Source: Pseudomonadota bacterium (lineage in GTDB: Bacteria > Pseudomonadota > Gammaproteobacteria > Steroidobacterales > Steroidobacteraceae). Taken from it: a stretch of 64,000 bases of DNA. Position numbers and translations under genes: made by a program. The notes under the pieces are model-generated. The model saw only the letters and a list, made by a program, of their open reading frames with translations, was not told the DNA's origin and did no database searches. This document shows, piece after piece, positions 54,148-64,000 of the stretch (position 1 is the stretch's first letter; each line of letters begins with the position of its first letter). The stretch is from the NCBI GenBank assembly GCA_018241525.1, contig JAFEDR010000001.1:186001-250000 (forward strand), read 5' to 3'.

Positions 54148-54166
54148 GCAGACCTGGGGGAGCCCG

Positions 54167-54520
54167 ATGACGCCGTCGCCGGTACTGTGGACGATCGTGC
54201 TGCTGGCGCTGTCGAACGTGTTCATGACGTTCGCCTGGTATGCGCACCTCAAGACCCTGAACCATCGCGCCTGGTGGATCGCGGCGCTGGCGTCCTGGGG
54301 CATCGCGCTCTTCGAGTACCTGCTGCAGGTGCCCGCCAACCGGATCGGCTACACCGTGCTGTCGGTGCCGCAGCTCAAGATCCTGCAGGAGCTGATCACG
54401 CTCGCGGTGTTCGTGCCCTTCACGCTGCTGTACTTGCGGCAGGGCCTCAAGCTCGACTACCTGTGGGCCTCGCTGTGCATGCTCGGCGCGGTCTATTTCA
54501 TGTTCCGGGGCCACGGATGA
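54167..54520 (+). CDS. DUF486/DMT-like small membrane protein
   Basis: The protein has 117 residues and four predicted membrane segments. FMTFAWYAHLKTLNHRAWWI, SWGIALFEYLLQVPANRIGY and LKILQELITLAVFVPFTLLY are conserved in DUF486, a half-size relative of drug/metabolite transporters. No substrate is known. The ATG at 54167 has GGGGGAG upstream. It overlaps the next gene by four bases (ATGA). Confidence 0.9.
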   Translation: MTPSPVLWTIVLLALSNVFMTFAWYAHLKTLNHRAWWIAALASWGIALFEYLLQVPANRIGYTVLSVPQLKILQELITLAVFVPFTLLYLRQGLKLDYLWASLCMLGAVYFMFRGHG

Positions 54521-54969
54521 GTGCGCCGGCGCCGACGGCGATCCACCGGCGCGTCGAGGCGCTGCGCGCCGGCCGAGATCCGACGCTGATCGCGCGACGG
54601 CCGAGCGGCTGGCTGGTGCTCGGCGATCCGCAGGTGATCCGCGGCTACTGCCTGCTGCTGCCGGACCCGGTGGTCCCCGACCTGAATGCGCTCGCCCCGC
54701 GGGAGCGCGCCGCGTTTCTCGCGGACATGGCCGCCGCCGGGGACCTGCTGCTCGGCGTGCTCGCGGCGACGCGCATCAATTACGCGATCTTCGGCAATCT
54801 CGAGCCCGCGCTGCATGCGCACCTCTTCCCGCGTCGCGGCGACGAGCCGGCGGGCCTCGTCACGGCGCAGCCCTGGGCCTGGGACTGGCAGGCGGCCCCG
54901 GCCTTCGATCCGGCGCGGCACGGCGAGCTGCTCGGGCGGTTGCGCGCGGCGGCCGCGGCGCGCGGCTGA
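54517..54969 (+). CDS. HIT-like nucleotide hydrolase
   Basis: The protein has 150 residues. The histidine triad is present as LHAHLFPR within NLEPALHAHLFPRRGDEPAG. GYCLLLPDPVVPDLNALAP is the preceding HIT block. Members hydrolyse dinucleoside polyphosphates or nucleoside phosphoramidates. It overlaps DUF486 by four bases and ends 3 bp from the convergent DUF255 gene. Confidence 0.83.
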   Translation: MSAPAPTAIHRRVEALRAGRDPTLIARRPSGWLVLGDPQVIRGYCLLLPDPVVPDLNALAPRERAAFLADMAAAGDLLLGVLAATRINYAIFGNLEPALHAHLFPRRGDEPAGLVTAQPWAWDWQAAPAFDPARHGELLGRLRAAAAARG

Positions 54970-54972
54970 GCC

Positions 54973-57063
54973 TCAGCCGCCGATGCCGTCGCGCAGGCGG
55001 CGCACCAGCGCCCCGAGCTCGGTCACGGGCGCCTCGCAGACGGTGCCGCGGCAGACGTAGGCGGCGCCGCCCGGCAGCGAGGGCTTCGCGGCCAGTGCCG
55101 CCGGCAGCGGCCCGGACTCCTCCGGGATCGCCAGCAGCAGGCGCCGCGGTGCGTACAGGCGCGCGAGGTCGCGCTGCCACGCTGCCACGGTGGCGGCCGG
55201 CCCCCGCAGGATCACGATCTCGGTCGGCTCGAGCCGCTCCTCGAGCGCGTCCAGCAGCGAGCCATGCGCGTGCGGATAGCGCGACAGCGCACTCCACGCG
55301 GCGCGCAGCGTGCGCTCGGCGGCGTCGAGGTAGCGGGGTTCGCCGAGCAGGTAGCCGAGCCGGGTGCAGAGCCGCGCCGCGACGCCGTTGCCTGACGGCA
55401 GCGCCTCGTCGGCGAAGGACTTCGAGCGATGGATCAGCGGCTCGGCGTCGTCGGCGGTGAACCAGAAGCCGCCTGCGGCGCGATCCTCGAAGTGCGCGAG
55501 CGCGGCCTCGGTCAGCGCGACCGCGAACTCGAGGTCGGCGCTGCGCCAGCGAGCGGCACAGAGCTCGAGCAGCGCGTCGGCGAGGAACACGTAGTCGTCG
55601 AGGTAGGCGGGCAGGTGCGAGCGCCCGTCCTTGTGGGTCGCGAGCAGACGGCCGTCGCGCCACAGCTCGCGGCGCAGGAAGTCGACGGCGCGGGTGGCGG
55701 CCACCGCGAGCTCGGGCCGCTCGAGCGCCGTCGCAGCGCGGGCGAGGCCGCGGATCATCAGGCCGTTCCACGAGGTCAGCAGCTTGTCGTCGCGACCGGG
55801 CGGCACGCGGCCGGACCGGTGCGCGCGCAGCCGGCCGAGCGCCCGGCCGACCGCGGCCTCGGCGGCCGCCGGCGCGACTTCGGCCGCGGCGGCGACCTCG
55901 GCGAGCGGGCGGAAGGCGTGCAGGTGCCAGTGGCGCGACTCGAAGTTCGGCTCGCGGTCGAGGCCGAAGCGGGGTGCCAGGATCGCGTAGTCCGCCTCGC
56001 CGACGAGCGTCCGGACCTCGTCCCGGTCCCACACGTAGTAGCGCCCTTCCTCGCCTTCGGAATCGGCATCGAGGCTCGAGTAGAAGCCTCCCGCGGGCGC
56101 CTGCATCTCGGACAGCGCCCAGTCGGCGACGCCGCCGGCCGTGGCGGCGAACAGCGCATCGCCGGTCGCCCGGGCGGCGTCGGCATAGAGCGCGAGCAGC
56201 GGCCCGTTGTCGTACAGCATCTTCTCGAAGTGCGGGATCATCCAGTAGCCGTCGACCGAATAGCGTGCGAAGCCGCCGCCGACGTGGTCGTAGAGCCCGC
56301 CCTCGGCCATGCGCGTCAGCGTCATCGTCGCCATGTAGAGCGCACGCAGGTCGGGCTGCGGCAGGCGCTGGCTGGCCGCCCAGTGGCGCAGCAGGCGCTC
56401 GACGTAACCGGGATGCGGGAACTTCGGCGCGCCCGTGAAGCCGCCGAACTGGGCGTCGAAATCGGCCTCGAGCGCCTGCCGCGCACGCTCGAGCGGCGCG
56501 CCGTCGAGCGCGACGCCGGCCGCGGCCGGCGCCGGTTCGAGGTCGGCGAACACGGCCGCGAGCCGGCCGTTCTGCGCCCGGATCGCCGCCCGCTCCTCGC
56601 GGAAGTACGCGGCGACCCGCCGCAGCAGGTCGCCGAAGGCAGGCATGCCGTAGCGCGCCTCGCGCGGAAAGTAGGTGCCGCCGAAGAACGGCATCTGGTC
56701 CTCGGGCGTCAGGAACATCGTCAGCGGCCAGCCGCCGCCGCGCTGCGTCAGTACCTGCTGCGCAACCTGGTAGATGCGGTCGATGTCGGGGCGCTCCTCG
56801 CGATCGACCTTGATGTTGACGTAGAGCTCGTTCATCAACGTCGCGGTCGGCTCGTGCTCGAAGGACTCGTGCGCCATCACGTGGCACCAGTGACACGCCG
56901 AGTAGCCGATCGACAGCAGGATCGGGCGGTCCTCGCGGCGGGCGCGCTCGAGCGCCTCGGTCGACCAGGGGTACCAGTCGACCGGATTCGCGGCGTGCTG
57001 CAGCAGGTACGGGCTGGTCTCCGACCCGAGGCGATTGCGCGGGCGGCCGGGCGGGGCGTGCAT
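54973..57063 (-). CDS. DUF255/YyaL-type thioredoxin-domain protein
   Basis: The protein has 696 residues. The N-terminal thioredoxin-like domain has [20 protein letters not shown] and the active-site-like [17 protein letters not shown]. The large C-terminal part is an (alpha/alpha)6 glycosidase-like barrel ([32 protein letters not shown]). Homologs include bacterial YyaL and mammalian SPATA20. The biochemical role is not settled. It is divergent from rlmI with 89 bp between the two starts. Confidence 0.92.
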   Translation of the reverse strand: MHAPPGRPRNRLGSETSPYLLQHAANPVDWYPWSTEALERARREDRPILLSIGYSACHWCHVMAHESFEHEPTATLMNELYVNIKVDREERPDIDRIYQVAQQVLTQRGGGWPLTMFLTPEDQMPFFGGTYFPREARYGMPAFGDLLRRVAAYFREERAAIRAQNGRLAAVFADLEPAPAAAGVALDGAPLERARQALEADFDAQFGGFTGAPKFPHPGYVERLLRHWAASQRLPQPDLRALYMATMTLTRMAEGGLYDHVGGGFARYSVDGYWMIPHFEKMLYDNGPLLALYADAARATGDALFAATAGGVADWALSEMQAPAGGFYSSLDADSEGEEGRYYVWDRDEVRTLVGEADYAILAPRFGLDREPNFESRHWHLHAFRPLAEVAAAAEVAPAAAEAAVGRALGRLRAHRSGRVPPGRDDKLLTSWNGLMIRGLARAATALERPELAVAATRAVDFLRRELWRDGRLLATHKDGRSHLPAYLDDYVFLADALLELCAARWRSADLEFAVALTEAALAHFEDRAAGGFWFTADDAEPLIHRSKSFADEALPSGNGVAARLCTRLGYLLGEPRYLDAAERTLRAAWSALSRYPHAHGSLLDALEERLEPTEIVILRGPAATVAAWQRDLARLYAPRRLLLAIPEESGPLPAALAAKPSLPGGAAYVCRGTVCEAPVTELGALVRRLRDGIGG

Positions 57064-57097
57064 CGTCGAAACTTCCGGGCTCGGTCGGGGGGTCGGC

Positions 57098-57103
57098 TAG
57101 AAT
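57098..57103 (+). promoter_or_regulatory. TAGAAT -10 element of rlmI
   Basis: A near-consensus -10 lies 49 bp before the ATG at 57153. It overlaps the in-frame ATG at 57102, so that codon cannot be the start of a transcript begun here. No good -35 is seen. Confidence 0.45.
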
Positions 57104-57152
57104 GCCGGCCCTGCGACTATACGCGACCGCCGCGAACGCGCGCCCCACGCCG

Positions 57153-58385
57153 ATGAGCCCCGACCCCGACACCGACGACCTGCCGGCCGGCGCGCGCGCC
57201 CCGCTGCCGGTGCTGCGCCTGAAGCGCCACGAGGAGCGCCGCATCGCGGCCGGCCACCTGTGGGTGTTCAGCAACGAGGTCGACACCGCGGCGACGCCGC
57301 TGACGGCCTTCGAGCCGGGCGCGCTGGTCGCGGTGCACTCCGACCGCGACCGCTTCCTCGGCTACGCGTACGTGAACCCGCACTCGCTGATCGCGGCGCG
57401 CATCCTCGGCCGCGATCCGGCGTTCCCGCCCGGGCCATCGCTGCTCGTGCACCGCCTCAGGGTCGCGCTCGCACTGCGCGAGCGCCTCTACCCGGTGCCT
57501 TACTACCGCCTGGTGCACGGCGAGTCCGACCTGCTGCCGGGACTCGTGGTCGATCGCTACGGCGAAGTGCTCGTGGCCCAGATCGCGACTGCCGGCATGG
57601 AGGCGCAGCGCGAGGCGATCGCGGCTGCACTCGACAAGGTGGTCAAGCCCTCCGCGATCGTCTTCAAGAACGACTCCGGCGCGCGCGAGCTCGAGGGCCT
57701 GCCGAAGTACGTGGCGGCGGCCAAGGGCGAGCTGCCGCCGCGGCTGTCGGTCATCGAGGCGGGCCTGCACTTCACGGTCGCCCTGGAGGGCGCGCAGAAG
57801 ACCGGCTGGTTCTACGACCAGGCGGCGAACCGGCGCCAGTTCCTGCCGCTCCTGGCCGGCGCGCGCCGGGTCCTCGACGTGTTCAGCTACGCCGGTGCCT
57901 GGGGCGTGCCGGTGGCGCGCACCGGTGCCGAGGTCACCTGCGTCGATTCCTCGGCCGCGGCGCTCGAGGCGGCAAGTGCGAACGCGGCCGCGAACGGCAC
58001 GACCCTCGTGACGCGGCGCGGCGACGCCTTCGACGTGCTCGAGGAGCTGCACGCGGGGCGCGAGAAGTTCGACGCCGTGATCGTCGACCCGCCGGCCTTC
58101 ATCAAGCGCCGCAAGGACGCCGCCAAGGGCGAGGCGGCCTACAAGCGGCTGAACCAGCTCGCGATGCAGCTGCTGCCGCGCGATGGCCTCTTGCTGTCGT
58201 GCTCCTGCTCGTACCACCTGGAGCCGGCGGCGCTGCTCGAGGCGATCCAGCGCGGCGCCCGCCACCTCGGCCGCTTCGCACAGGTGATCGGCAGCGGCGG
58301 CCAGTCGCCCGACCACCCGGTCCACCCGGCGATCCCCGAGACGCGCTACCTCAAGGCCGTGCTGTGCCGGGTGACCCAGGAGTAG
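57153..58385 (+). CDS. rlmI: 23S rRNA m5C methyltransferase, RlmI/RlmK class I SAM family
   Basis: The protein has 410 residues. An N-terminal PUA-like domain (LKRHEERRIAAGHLWVFSNE) leads into a Rossmann methyltransferase: VLDVFSYAGAWGVPVARTGA, VTCVDSSAAALEAASANA, FDAVIVDPPAFIKRRKDAAK and SCSCSYHLEPAALLEA. RlmI methylates a cytosine in 23S rRNA. The start at 57153 is preferred because a -10 element overlaps the earlier ATG. Closely related members of the family have other RNA targets, so the exact base is inferred. Confidence 0.88.
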   Translation: MSPDPDTDDLPAGARAPLPVLRLKRHEERRIAAGHLWVFSNEVDTAATPLTAFEPGALVAVHSDRDRFLGYAYVNPHSLIAARILGRDPAFPPGPSLLVHRLRVALALRERLYPVPYYRLVHGESDLLPGLVVDRYGEVLVAQIATAGMEAQREAIAAALDKVVKPSAIVFKNDSGARELEGLPKYVAAAKGELPPRLSVIEAGLHFTVALEGAQKTGWFYDQAANRRQFLPLLAGARRVLDVFSYAGAWGVPVARTGAEVTCVDSSAAALEAASANAAANGTTLVTRRGDAFDVLEELHAGREKFDAVIVDPPAFIKRRKDAAKGEAAYKRLNQLAMQLLPRDGLLLSCSCSYHLEPAALLEAIQRGARHLGRFAQVIGSGGQSPDHPVHPAIPETRYLKAVLCRVTQE

Positions 58386-58391
58386 CCGCCG

Positions 58392-59147
58392 GTGGACGCT
58401 GACCTCGCGGTGCGGGCGGTGGCGCGGGCGCTGGTGCTGCCGCCGGGCGGGCCACTGCTGCTCGGCGTGCTCGGCCTCGCGCTGCTCGCGCGCTGGCCGC
58501 GCCTCGCGCGCCTCGCGATCGCGGCCGCCCTCGGCATCCTGCTCGTGCTGTCGCTGCCGGTGACCGCCGACCTGCTGTCGCTCGCGGTCGAGGACTATCC
58601 GCCGCTGCGCGAGTCCCAGCCGGTGCCGGTCGGCGCGATCGTGGTGCTGAGCGGCGGCGTGCGCCGCAACGCGGCTGACACCGGCGGCGCGGTGCTCAGC
58701 AATGCGAGCCTCGAGCGCCTGGTCGGCGGCGCGATGCTGGCGCGCCGTACCGGCCTGCCGCTGGTGCTCTCCGGCGGCAACGTCGAGCCGGGGATCGCCG
58801 AGGCCGATGCGATGGCGCTGGTGCTGCGGCGGGACTTCGGGCTGGAACCGCGGATCATCGAGCGGCGCTCGCGCACGACGCACGAGAACGCCCGCGAGAC
58901 CGCGGCGCTGCTCGCGCCGCTCTGGATCAAGAACGTGGTGCTGGTGACCTCGGCGATCCACATGCGCCGTGCGGTCGCGGAATTCGAGGCGGCCGGGATC
59001 ACCGTGATCCCTGCGCCGGTCGGCGCGACCGCGAGCGTCGGCCGCGGACTCGGCGCCTGGCTGCCGAAGTCGGCCTCGCTCGAGCGCAGCAGCAGCGCGC
59101 TCTACGAGCTGGCGGGCCTCGTCGTCGCACGCCTCGTGCCCGGCTGA
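58392..59147 (+). CDS. DUF218/YdcF-family membrane protein (ElyC/SanA-like)
   Basis: The protein has 251 residues. Two N-terminal membrane segments (about 15-30 and 36-58) precede the DUF218 domain: VGAIVVLSGGVRRN, LPLVLSGGNVEPG, RSRTTHENARETAALLA and VLVTSAIHMRRAVAEFEAAG. ElyC and SanA are cell-envelope integrity factors of this family; the reaction is not known. The GTG start is 6 bp after rlmI. Confidence 0.88.
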   Translation: MDADLAVRAVARALVLPPGGPLLLGVLGLALLARWPRLARLAIAAALGILLVLSLPVTADLLSLAVEDYPPLRESQPVPVGAIVVLSGGVRRNAADTGGAVLSNASLERLVGGAMLARRTGLPLVLSGGNVEPGIAEADAMALVLRRDFGLEPRIIERRSRTTHENARETAALLAPLWIKNVVLVTSAIHMRRAVAEFEAAGITVIPAPVGATASVGRGLGAWLPKSASLERSSSALYELAGLVVARLVPG

Positions 59148-59172
59148 CGTGGGTCGGCCGGCCGCTTTTCGC

Positions 59173-59178
59173 TACACT
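59173..59178 (+). promoter_or_regulatory. TACACT -10 element of lgt
   Basis: It ends 8 bp before the lgt ATG, so a transcript from it would be nearly leaderless. The -35 region (around 59150) is not convincing. Confidence 0.4.
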
Positions 59179-59186
59179 GGCGAGCG

Positions 59187-60002
59187 ATGATCGACTATCC
59201 GTCCTTCGACCCGGTCGCCCTCGCGCTCGGCCCGCTGAAGCTGCGCTGGTACGGGATCATGTACGTCATCGGCTTCCTCGCGGCCTGGGGCCTCGCGCGG
59301 CGCCGCGCCCAGCGCCCGGGCTCGACCTGGACGCCGATCGACGTCGACGACCTGGTGTTCTTCGCGGTGTTCGGCGTGATCCTCGGCGGCCGGCTCGGCT
59401 GGCTCCTCTTCTATGGCCACGACGCGCTGAGCCGCGATGCCAGCTACTGGTACAAGATCTGGGAAGGCGGCATGAGCTTCCACGGCGGGCTCGCGGGCGT
59501 CGCCGTCGCGCTCGCCGTGCTTGCCTGGCGCCGGCGCCGGTCGCTCATCGACGTGTGGGACTTCGCGGCGCCGCTGCCGGCGATCGGCTTCGGCGCCGGC
59601 CGGATCGGCAACTTCATCAACTCCGAGCTCTGGGGCAAGCCGACCAGCGTGCCGTGGGGCTTCGCGGTGCACCGGCCGGACGGCTCGGTCGCGGTGCTGC
59701 ACGCCTCGCAGCTCTACGAGGCCTGCCTCGAGGGCGGGCTGCTGTTCCTGATCCTGTGGTGGTTCACCGCGCGGCCGCGGCCGCGTGGCGCGCCGTCGGG
59801 GCTGTTCCTGGCCTGCTACGCGACGTTCCGCATCCTGGTCGAGTTCGTGCGCGTGCCGGATGCCGACCTCGGCTACCTCGCCGGCGGCTGGCTGACGATG
59901 GGCATGGTTCTGTCGACGCCCATGCTGGCCGCGGGACTCGCGATGCTCGGCTACGCCTACCTGCGTCGCCAGCCGTCCGGCAACTACGCGCCGGCGGGCT
60001 GA
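59187..60002 (+). CDS. lgt: Prolipoprotein diacylglyceryl transferase
   Basis: The protein has 271 residues and seven membrane segments. [20 protein letters not shown] is the Lgt signature with essential Arg and Asn. [20 protein letters not shown] and [16 protein letters not shown] contain the conserved Tyr and His. It adds the diacylglyceryl group to lipobox cysteines, so it serves the lipoproteins found elsewhere in this window. It is followed by thyA 4 bp later, a common gammaproteobacterial order. Confidence 0.96.
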   Translation: MIDYPSFDPVALALGPLKLRWYGIMYVIGFLAAWGLARRRAQRPGSTWTPIDVDDLVFFAVFGVILGGRLGWLLFYGHDALSRDASYWYKIWEGGMSFHGGLAGVAVALAVLAWRRRRSLIDVWDFAAPLPAIGFGAGRIGNFINSELWGKPTSVPWGFAVHRPDGSVAVLHASQLYEACLEGGLLFLILWWFTARPRPRGAPSGLFLACYATFRILVEFVRVPDADLGYLAGGWLTMGMVLSTPMLAAGLAMLGYAYLRRQPSGNYAPAG

Positions 60003-60006
60003 GCGG

Positions 60007-60801
60007 GTGCGCGCCTACCTCGACCTCCTGCGCCACGTCCGCGGCGAGGGCGCCGCCAAGGACGACCGCACTGGCACCGGCACGCTTGCCACCTTCGGCG
60101 CGCAGCTGCGCTTCGACCTCGGCGCCGGCTTCCCGCTGGTGACCACCAAGAAGCTGCACCTCAAGAGCATCATCTACGAGCTGCTCTGGTTCCTGCGCGG
60201 CGAGACCAATGTCCGCTATCTGCGCGAGCACGGCGTCTCGATCTGGGACGAGTGGGCGGACGAGGCCGGCGAGCTCGGCCCGGTGTACGGCAAGCAGTGG
60301 CGCGACTGGGTCGCGGCCGACGGCCGGCACATCGACCAGATCAGCACGGTCATCGAGCGCCTGCGCCGGGATCCGGCCTCGCGGCGCCTGATCGTCAGCG
60401 CCTGGAACGTCGGCGAGCTCGAGCGCATGGCGCTGCAGCCATGCCATGCGTTCTTCCAGTTCTTCGTCGCCGGCGGCCGGCTCAGCTGCCAGCTCTACCA
60501 GCGCAGCGCGGACCTGTTCCTCGGCGTGCCGTTCAACATCGCGAGCTACGCCCTGCTGACGCACCTGGTCGCCCAGCAGTGCGACCTCGGCGTCGGCGAC
60601 TTCGTCTGGACCGGCGGCGACTGCCACATCTACCGCAACCATTTCGAGCAGGTCGACGCGCAGCTCGCGCGCGAACCGCGGCCGCTGCCGCGGCTCGTGA
60701 TCCGGCGCCGGCCGCCGTCGATCTTCGAGTACGAGTTCGAGGATTTCGAGATCCTCGACTACAATCCGCACCCGCCGATCAAGGCGCCGGTCGCCGTCTA
60801 G
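60007..60801 (+). CDS. thyA: Thymidylate synthase
   Basis: The protein has 264 residues, the E. coli length. Catalytic Cys146 is in [51 protein letters not shown] and [13 protein letters not shown] are invariant. It makes dTMP from dUMP with methylene-THF, so it draws on the same C1 pool fed by the left half of the window. The GTG start lies 4 bp after lgt. Confidence 0.97.
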   Translation: MRAYLDLLRHVRGEGAAKDDRTGTGTLATFGAQLRFDLGAGFPLVTTKKLHLKSIIYELLWFLRGETNVRYLREHGVSIWDEWADEAGELGPVYGKQWRDWVAADGRHIDQISTVIERLRRDPASRRLIVSAWNVGELERMALQPCHAFFQFFVAGGRLSCQLYQRSADLFLGVPFNIASYALLTHLVAQQCDLGVGDFVWTGGDCHIYRNHFEQVDAQLAREPRPLPRLVIRRRPPSIFEYEFEDFEILDYNPHPPIKAPVAV

Positions 60802-60833
60802 GCACGACGGCCGCTACACCCGAGGACCTGTTG

Positions 60834-61352
60834 ATGAGCGACCCCGAGGCCGCGCCGCCCATGCGCGTGCGACGTTCGAAGATTCACGGCACCGGCGTGT
60901 TCGCCACGCGCGACATCCCGAAGGGCGTGCGCCTGGTCGAGTACGTCGGCGAGCGCGTCTCGCACGCCGAGGCCGACCGGCGCTACGCGCACAAGCCGGC
61001 CGACGACAACCACACCTTCCTGTTCACCGTCGATGCGCGCACCGTGATCGACGGCGGCGTCGGCGGCAACGATGCGCGCTACATCAACCATTCCTGCGAC
61101 CCGAACTGCGAGACCGTGGTCGAGGGCCGGCGCATCTACGTCGAGACGATCCGCGCGATCGCGCCGGGCGAGGAGATCGCCTACGACTACATGATCGAGC
61201 GCGATCACGACGATCCGCCGGACATCGATACGGTGTTCGGCTGCCGCTGCGGCACCGATGCCTGCCGCGGCACGATGCTGCTGCCGCCGCCGCCGTTGCC
61301 GGCACGCAGCCCGCGCCGCGCCGCGCGCCGGCCGGCGACGCCGCGGGACTGA
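60834..61352 (+). CDS. SET-domain protein lysine methyltransferase-like
   Basis: The protein has 172 residues. IHGTGVFATRDIPKGVRLVE, DARYINHSCDPNCETVVEGR and IAPGEEIAYDYMIERD are SET-domain blocks with the SAM-binding NHS and the catalytic Tyr. VFGCRCGTDACRG is a post-SET zinc motif as in eukaryotic enzymes. The C-terminus is a Pro/Arg-rich tail. The bacterial target is unknown. It lies 32 bp after thyA and 4 bp before the oxygenase gene. Confidence 0.9.
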   Translation: MSDPEAAPPMRVRRSKIHGTGVFATRDIPKGVRLVEYVGERVSHAEADRRYAHKPADDNHTFLFTVDARTVIDGGVGGNDARYINHSCDPNCETVVEGRRIYVETIRAIAPGEEIAYDYMIERDHDDPPDIDTVFGCRCGTDACRGTMLLPPPPLPARSPRRAARRPATPRD

Positions 61353-61356
61353 CGCG

Positions 61357-61968
61357 ATGGCGGCCGGCGACGCCGCGGTCGCCGCGGCCCTGGCGGGCCC
61401 CGGCTGGGCGGTGGTTCCGGCCTACCTCCCGGCGCTCGAGGTGGCGGCATTGGTCGCGGCGCAGCAGGCGCGCGAGCTCGCCGGCGAGTTCCGACCGGCC
61501 GCCGTCGGCGCCGGTCAGTCGCGCGCGCTGCGCCCCGAGATCCGCAGCGACCGGATCGCCTGGCTGCAGGACGCGCAGTGCCCGGCCGAGGCGGCGCTGC
61601 TCGCGCGCCTCGAGGCGCTGCGGGTCACGCTCAATCGCCGCCTGCTGCTCGGGCTCGACGAGCTCGAGTGCCAGTACGCGGTTTACGACCCCGGCGCCGG
61701 CTACGCCCGCCACCTCGATCGCTCGCCGCGCGGCGCGGAGCGGGTGGTGTCCTGGGTGCTGTACCTCAACGTCGGCTGGCAGCCGGGCGACGGTGGCGAG
61801 CTCGTGCTCTCGACGCCGGCTGGCGAGCACCGCGTCGAGCCGCGCGCCGGCGTGCTGGTCACCTTCCTGAGCGCGGAGCTGGCGCACGAGGTGCGGCCGG
61901 CGGCACGGCCGCGGCTGAGCCTCGCGGGCTGGTTCCGGCGACGGCCGCTGCCGGCCACGGTCCGCTGA
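61357..61968 (+). CDS. 2OG-Fe(II) oxygenase superfamily protein
   Basis: The protein has 203 residues. The iron ligands are in YARHLDRSPRG (His, Asp) and ELAHEVRPAARPRLSLAGWF (distal His plus the Arg that binds 2-oxoglutarate). GDGGELVLSTPAG is the central strand. The size and layout resemble small prolyl-hydroxylase-like enzymes of bacteria. Substrate unknown. It may be co-transcribed with the SET gene. Confidence 0.87.
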   Translation: MAAGDAAVAAALAGPGWAVVPAYLPALEVAALVAAQQARELAGEFRPAAVGAGQSRALRPEIRSDRIAWLQDAQCPAEAALLARLEALRVTLNRRLLLGLDELECQYAVYDPGAGYARHLDRSPRGAERVVSWVLYLNVGWQPGDGGELVLSTPAGEHRVEPRAGVLVTFLSAELAHEVRPAARPRLSLAGWFRRRPLPATVR

Positions 61969-61991
61969 CCGGGCACGCCCGGGAAATCCGC

Positions 61992-61997
61992 TAGACT
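61992..61997 (+). promoter_or_regulatory. TAGACT -10 element of the dipeptidase gene
   Basis: It lies 26 bp before the ATG at 62024, preceded by a short hairpin CCGGGC-AC-GCCCGG (61969-61982) that closes the previous gene. No clear -35. Confidence 0.4.
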
Positions 61998-62023
61998 CGC
62001 GCCCTCACCGAAGGGGGGTCGCC

Positions 62024-63240
<1,217 letters not shown>

Positions 63241-63244
<4 letters not shown>

Positions 63245-64000
63245 CGCGGACCGCGGTCCTCCGCGCGCGGCGTGCCGGCGCCGCGCGCCGCGAGCGCGTC
63301 GAGGAAGGCGGCGAGCGCGTCCCCGCCGCACTGCGCGACGTTGAAGCGCCAGTACGGCGAGGCGCGGCCGTCCGTGCGGAAGAGCTCGCCGGGGGCGAGC
63401 AGCACGCCGGCCTCGACCGCGGCGCGCCACAGGCGGCCGACGCTGTCGCGCGCGCTCAGCCGCGCCCACAGGAACATGCCGGCCGAGGGCCGGAAGGCGA
63501 GCTCGACGCCGCGCTCGAGCAGCGTGCGCTGCACCGCCGCCTGCGACTGCGTCAGCCGGCGGCGCAGCGCCTCGAGGTGGCGGCGGTAGTGGGGCTGCGT
63601 CAGCACCTCGAGCACCAGGCGCTCCGACAGTTCGCTCGAGGCGAGCGCCGACAGCGCCTTCAGGCGCGCGAGGCGCGGCGCGAGCTCGGCCGGCGCCGCG
63701 AGATAGCCGACCCGCAGGGTCGGCGAGATCGACTTCGAGACGCTCGAGACGTAGACCACCCGGCGGCACTGGTCGAGGGTCGCGAGCGGGGTCACGGGCG
63801 TCGGCGCGAGATCCGCGAAGATGTCGTCCTCGACCACCAGCAACCCGTGCCGCTCGGCGACCTCGAGCAGCCGCCGGGCGACGGGCACGCTCGTCGTCGT
63901 GCCGGTCGGGTTCTGCAGCGTCGTGTTCGTGATCAGCGCCTTGAGCCCGCGGCGCCGTGCGGCGGCGGCGAGCGCGTCGGGATCGGGTCCCTCGGCGGTG
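63241..64000 (-). CDS. PLP-dependent aminotransferase domain, MocR-type regulator (partial)
   Basis: The frame is open to the right edge, so the N-terminus is missing. The visible 252 codons cover the C-terminal part of a fold-type I aminotransferase: ITNTTLQNPTGT, LLVVEDDIFADLAP, PLP lysine in YVSSVSKSISPTLRVGYLAA, and FRPSAGMFLWARLS. The style (short, ending RFNVAQCGG) is typical of GntR-MocR regulators, where an N-terminal winged helix precedes this domain. A stand-alone aminotransferase is the alternative; the missing part would decide. Confidence 0.85.

Overview
The window is high-GC DNA, about 70% by eye, packed with overlapping bacterial genes and many GTG starts. The lgt-thyA pair, sox, bet and gcv operons, a TonB-dependent receptor, lipoproteins and Tat/Sec signal peptides point to a Gram-negative proteobacterium, most likely a high-GC gammaproteobacterium with aerobic metabolism. 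The taxonomy is inference. I saw no rRNA, tRNA, insertion sequence, phage gene or CRISPR array.

Positions 1 to about 44,800 form a choline / glycine betaine / one-carbon island. From left to right it holds: a partial amidohydrolase; an XRE-cupin regulator with its own palindromic operator candidates; two tandem dimethylglycine/sarcosine dehydrogenase-like flavoproteins; a minus-strand operon of a third such flavoprotein, soxBDAG and two PotF-like lipoproteins; a divergent GbdR/GlxA-like AraC regulator; a plus-strand corrinoid C1 operon (corrinoid protein, DUF1638, a small 'virulence factor' family protein, MetV-like and MetF-like proteins, a methyl-THF:corrinoid methyltransferase, and an ATP-dependent corrinoid reactivase) followed by three accessory enzymes; a minus-strand operon of a quaternary-amine ABC importer and an MttB-family methyltransferase without pyrrolysine; a divergent betI-betB gene FUSION and betA; an NCS1 permease; a TonB receptor; and gcvT-gcvH-gcvPA-gcvPB behind a tandem glycine riboswitch.

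Read as one pathway: choline is imported and oxidised by BetA and BetB to glycine betaine. MttB, the corrinoid protein and the methyl-THF transferase move a betaine methyl group to tetrahydrofolate, leaving dimethylglycine. DMGDH-like flavoproteins and SoxBDAG remove the other two methyl groups as methylene-THF or formaldehyde. The glycine cleavage system finishes the job. No Rieske betaine monooxygenase or BHMT is visible, so the corrinoid route is the only candidate here for the first demethylation. Four related inverted repeats (TGAAT-n4-TTCA type) lie next to the bet/transporter and gcv/receptor control regions and are candidate BetI-type operators.

From about 44,800 to the right edge the content is mostly housekeeping: dgkA, a PfkB kinase, a double HtrA-like protease, a DUF72 protein, a Sua5-type protein, an ornithine/diaminopimelate-type decarboxylase, a run of small genes, a DUF255 thioredoxin-fold protein, rlmI, a DUF218 protein, lgt, thyA, a SET-domain protein, a 2OG-Fe(II) oxygenase, a membrane dipeptidase and a partial MocR-type aminotransferase domain.
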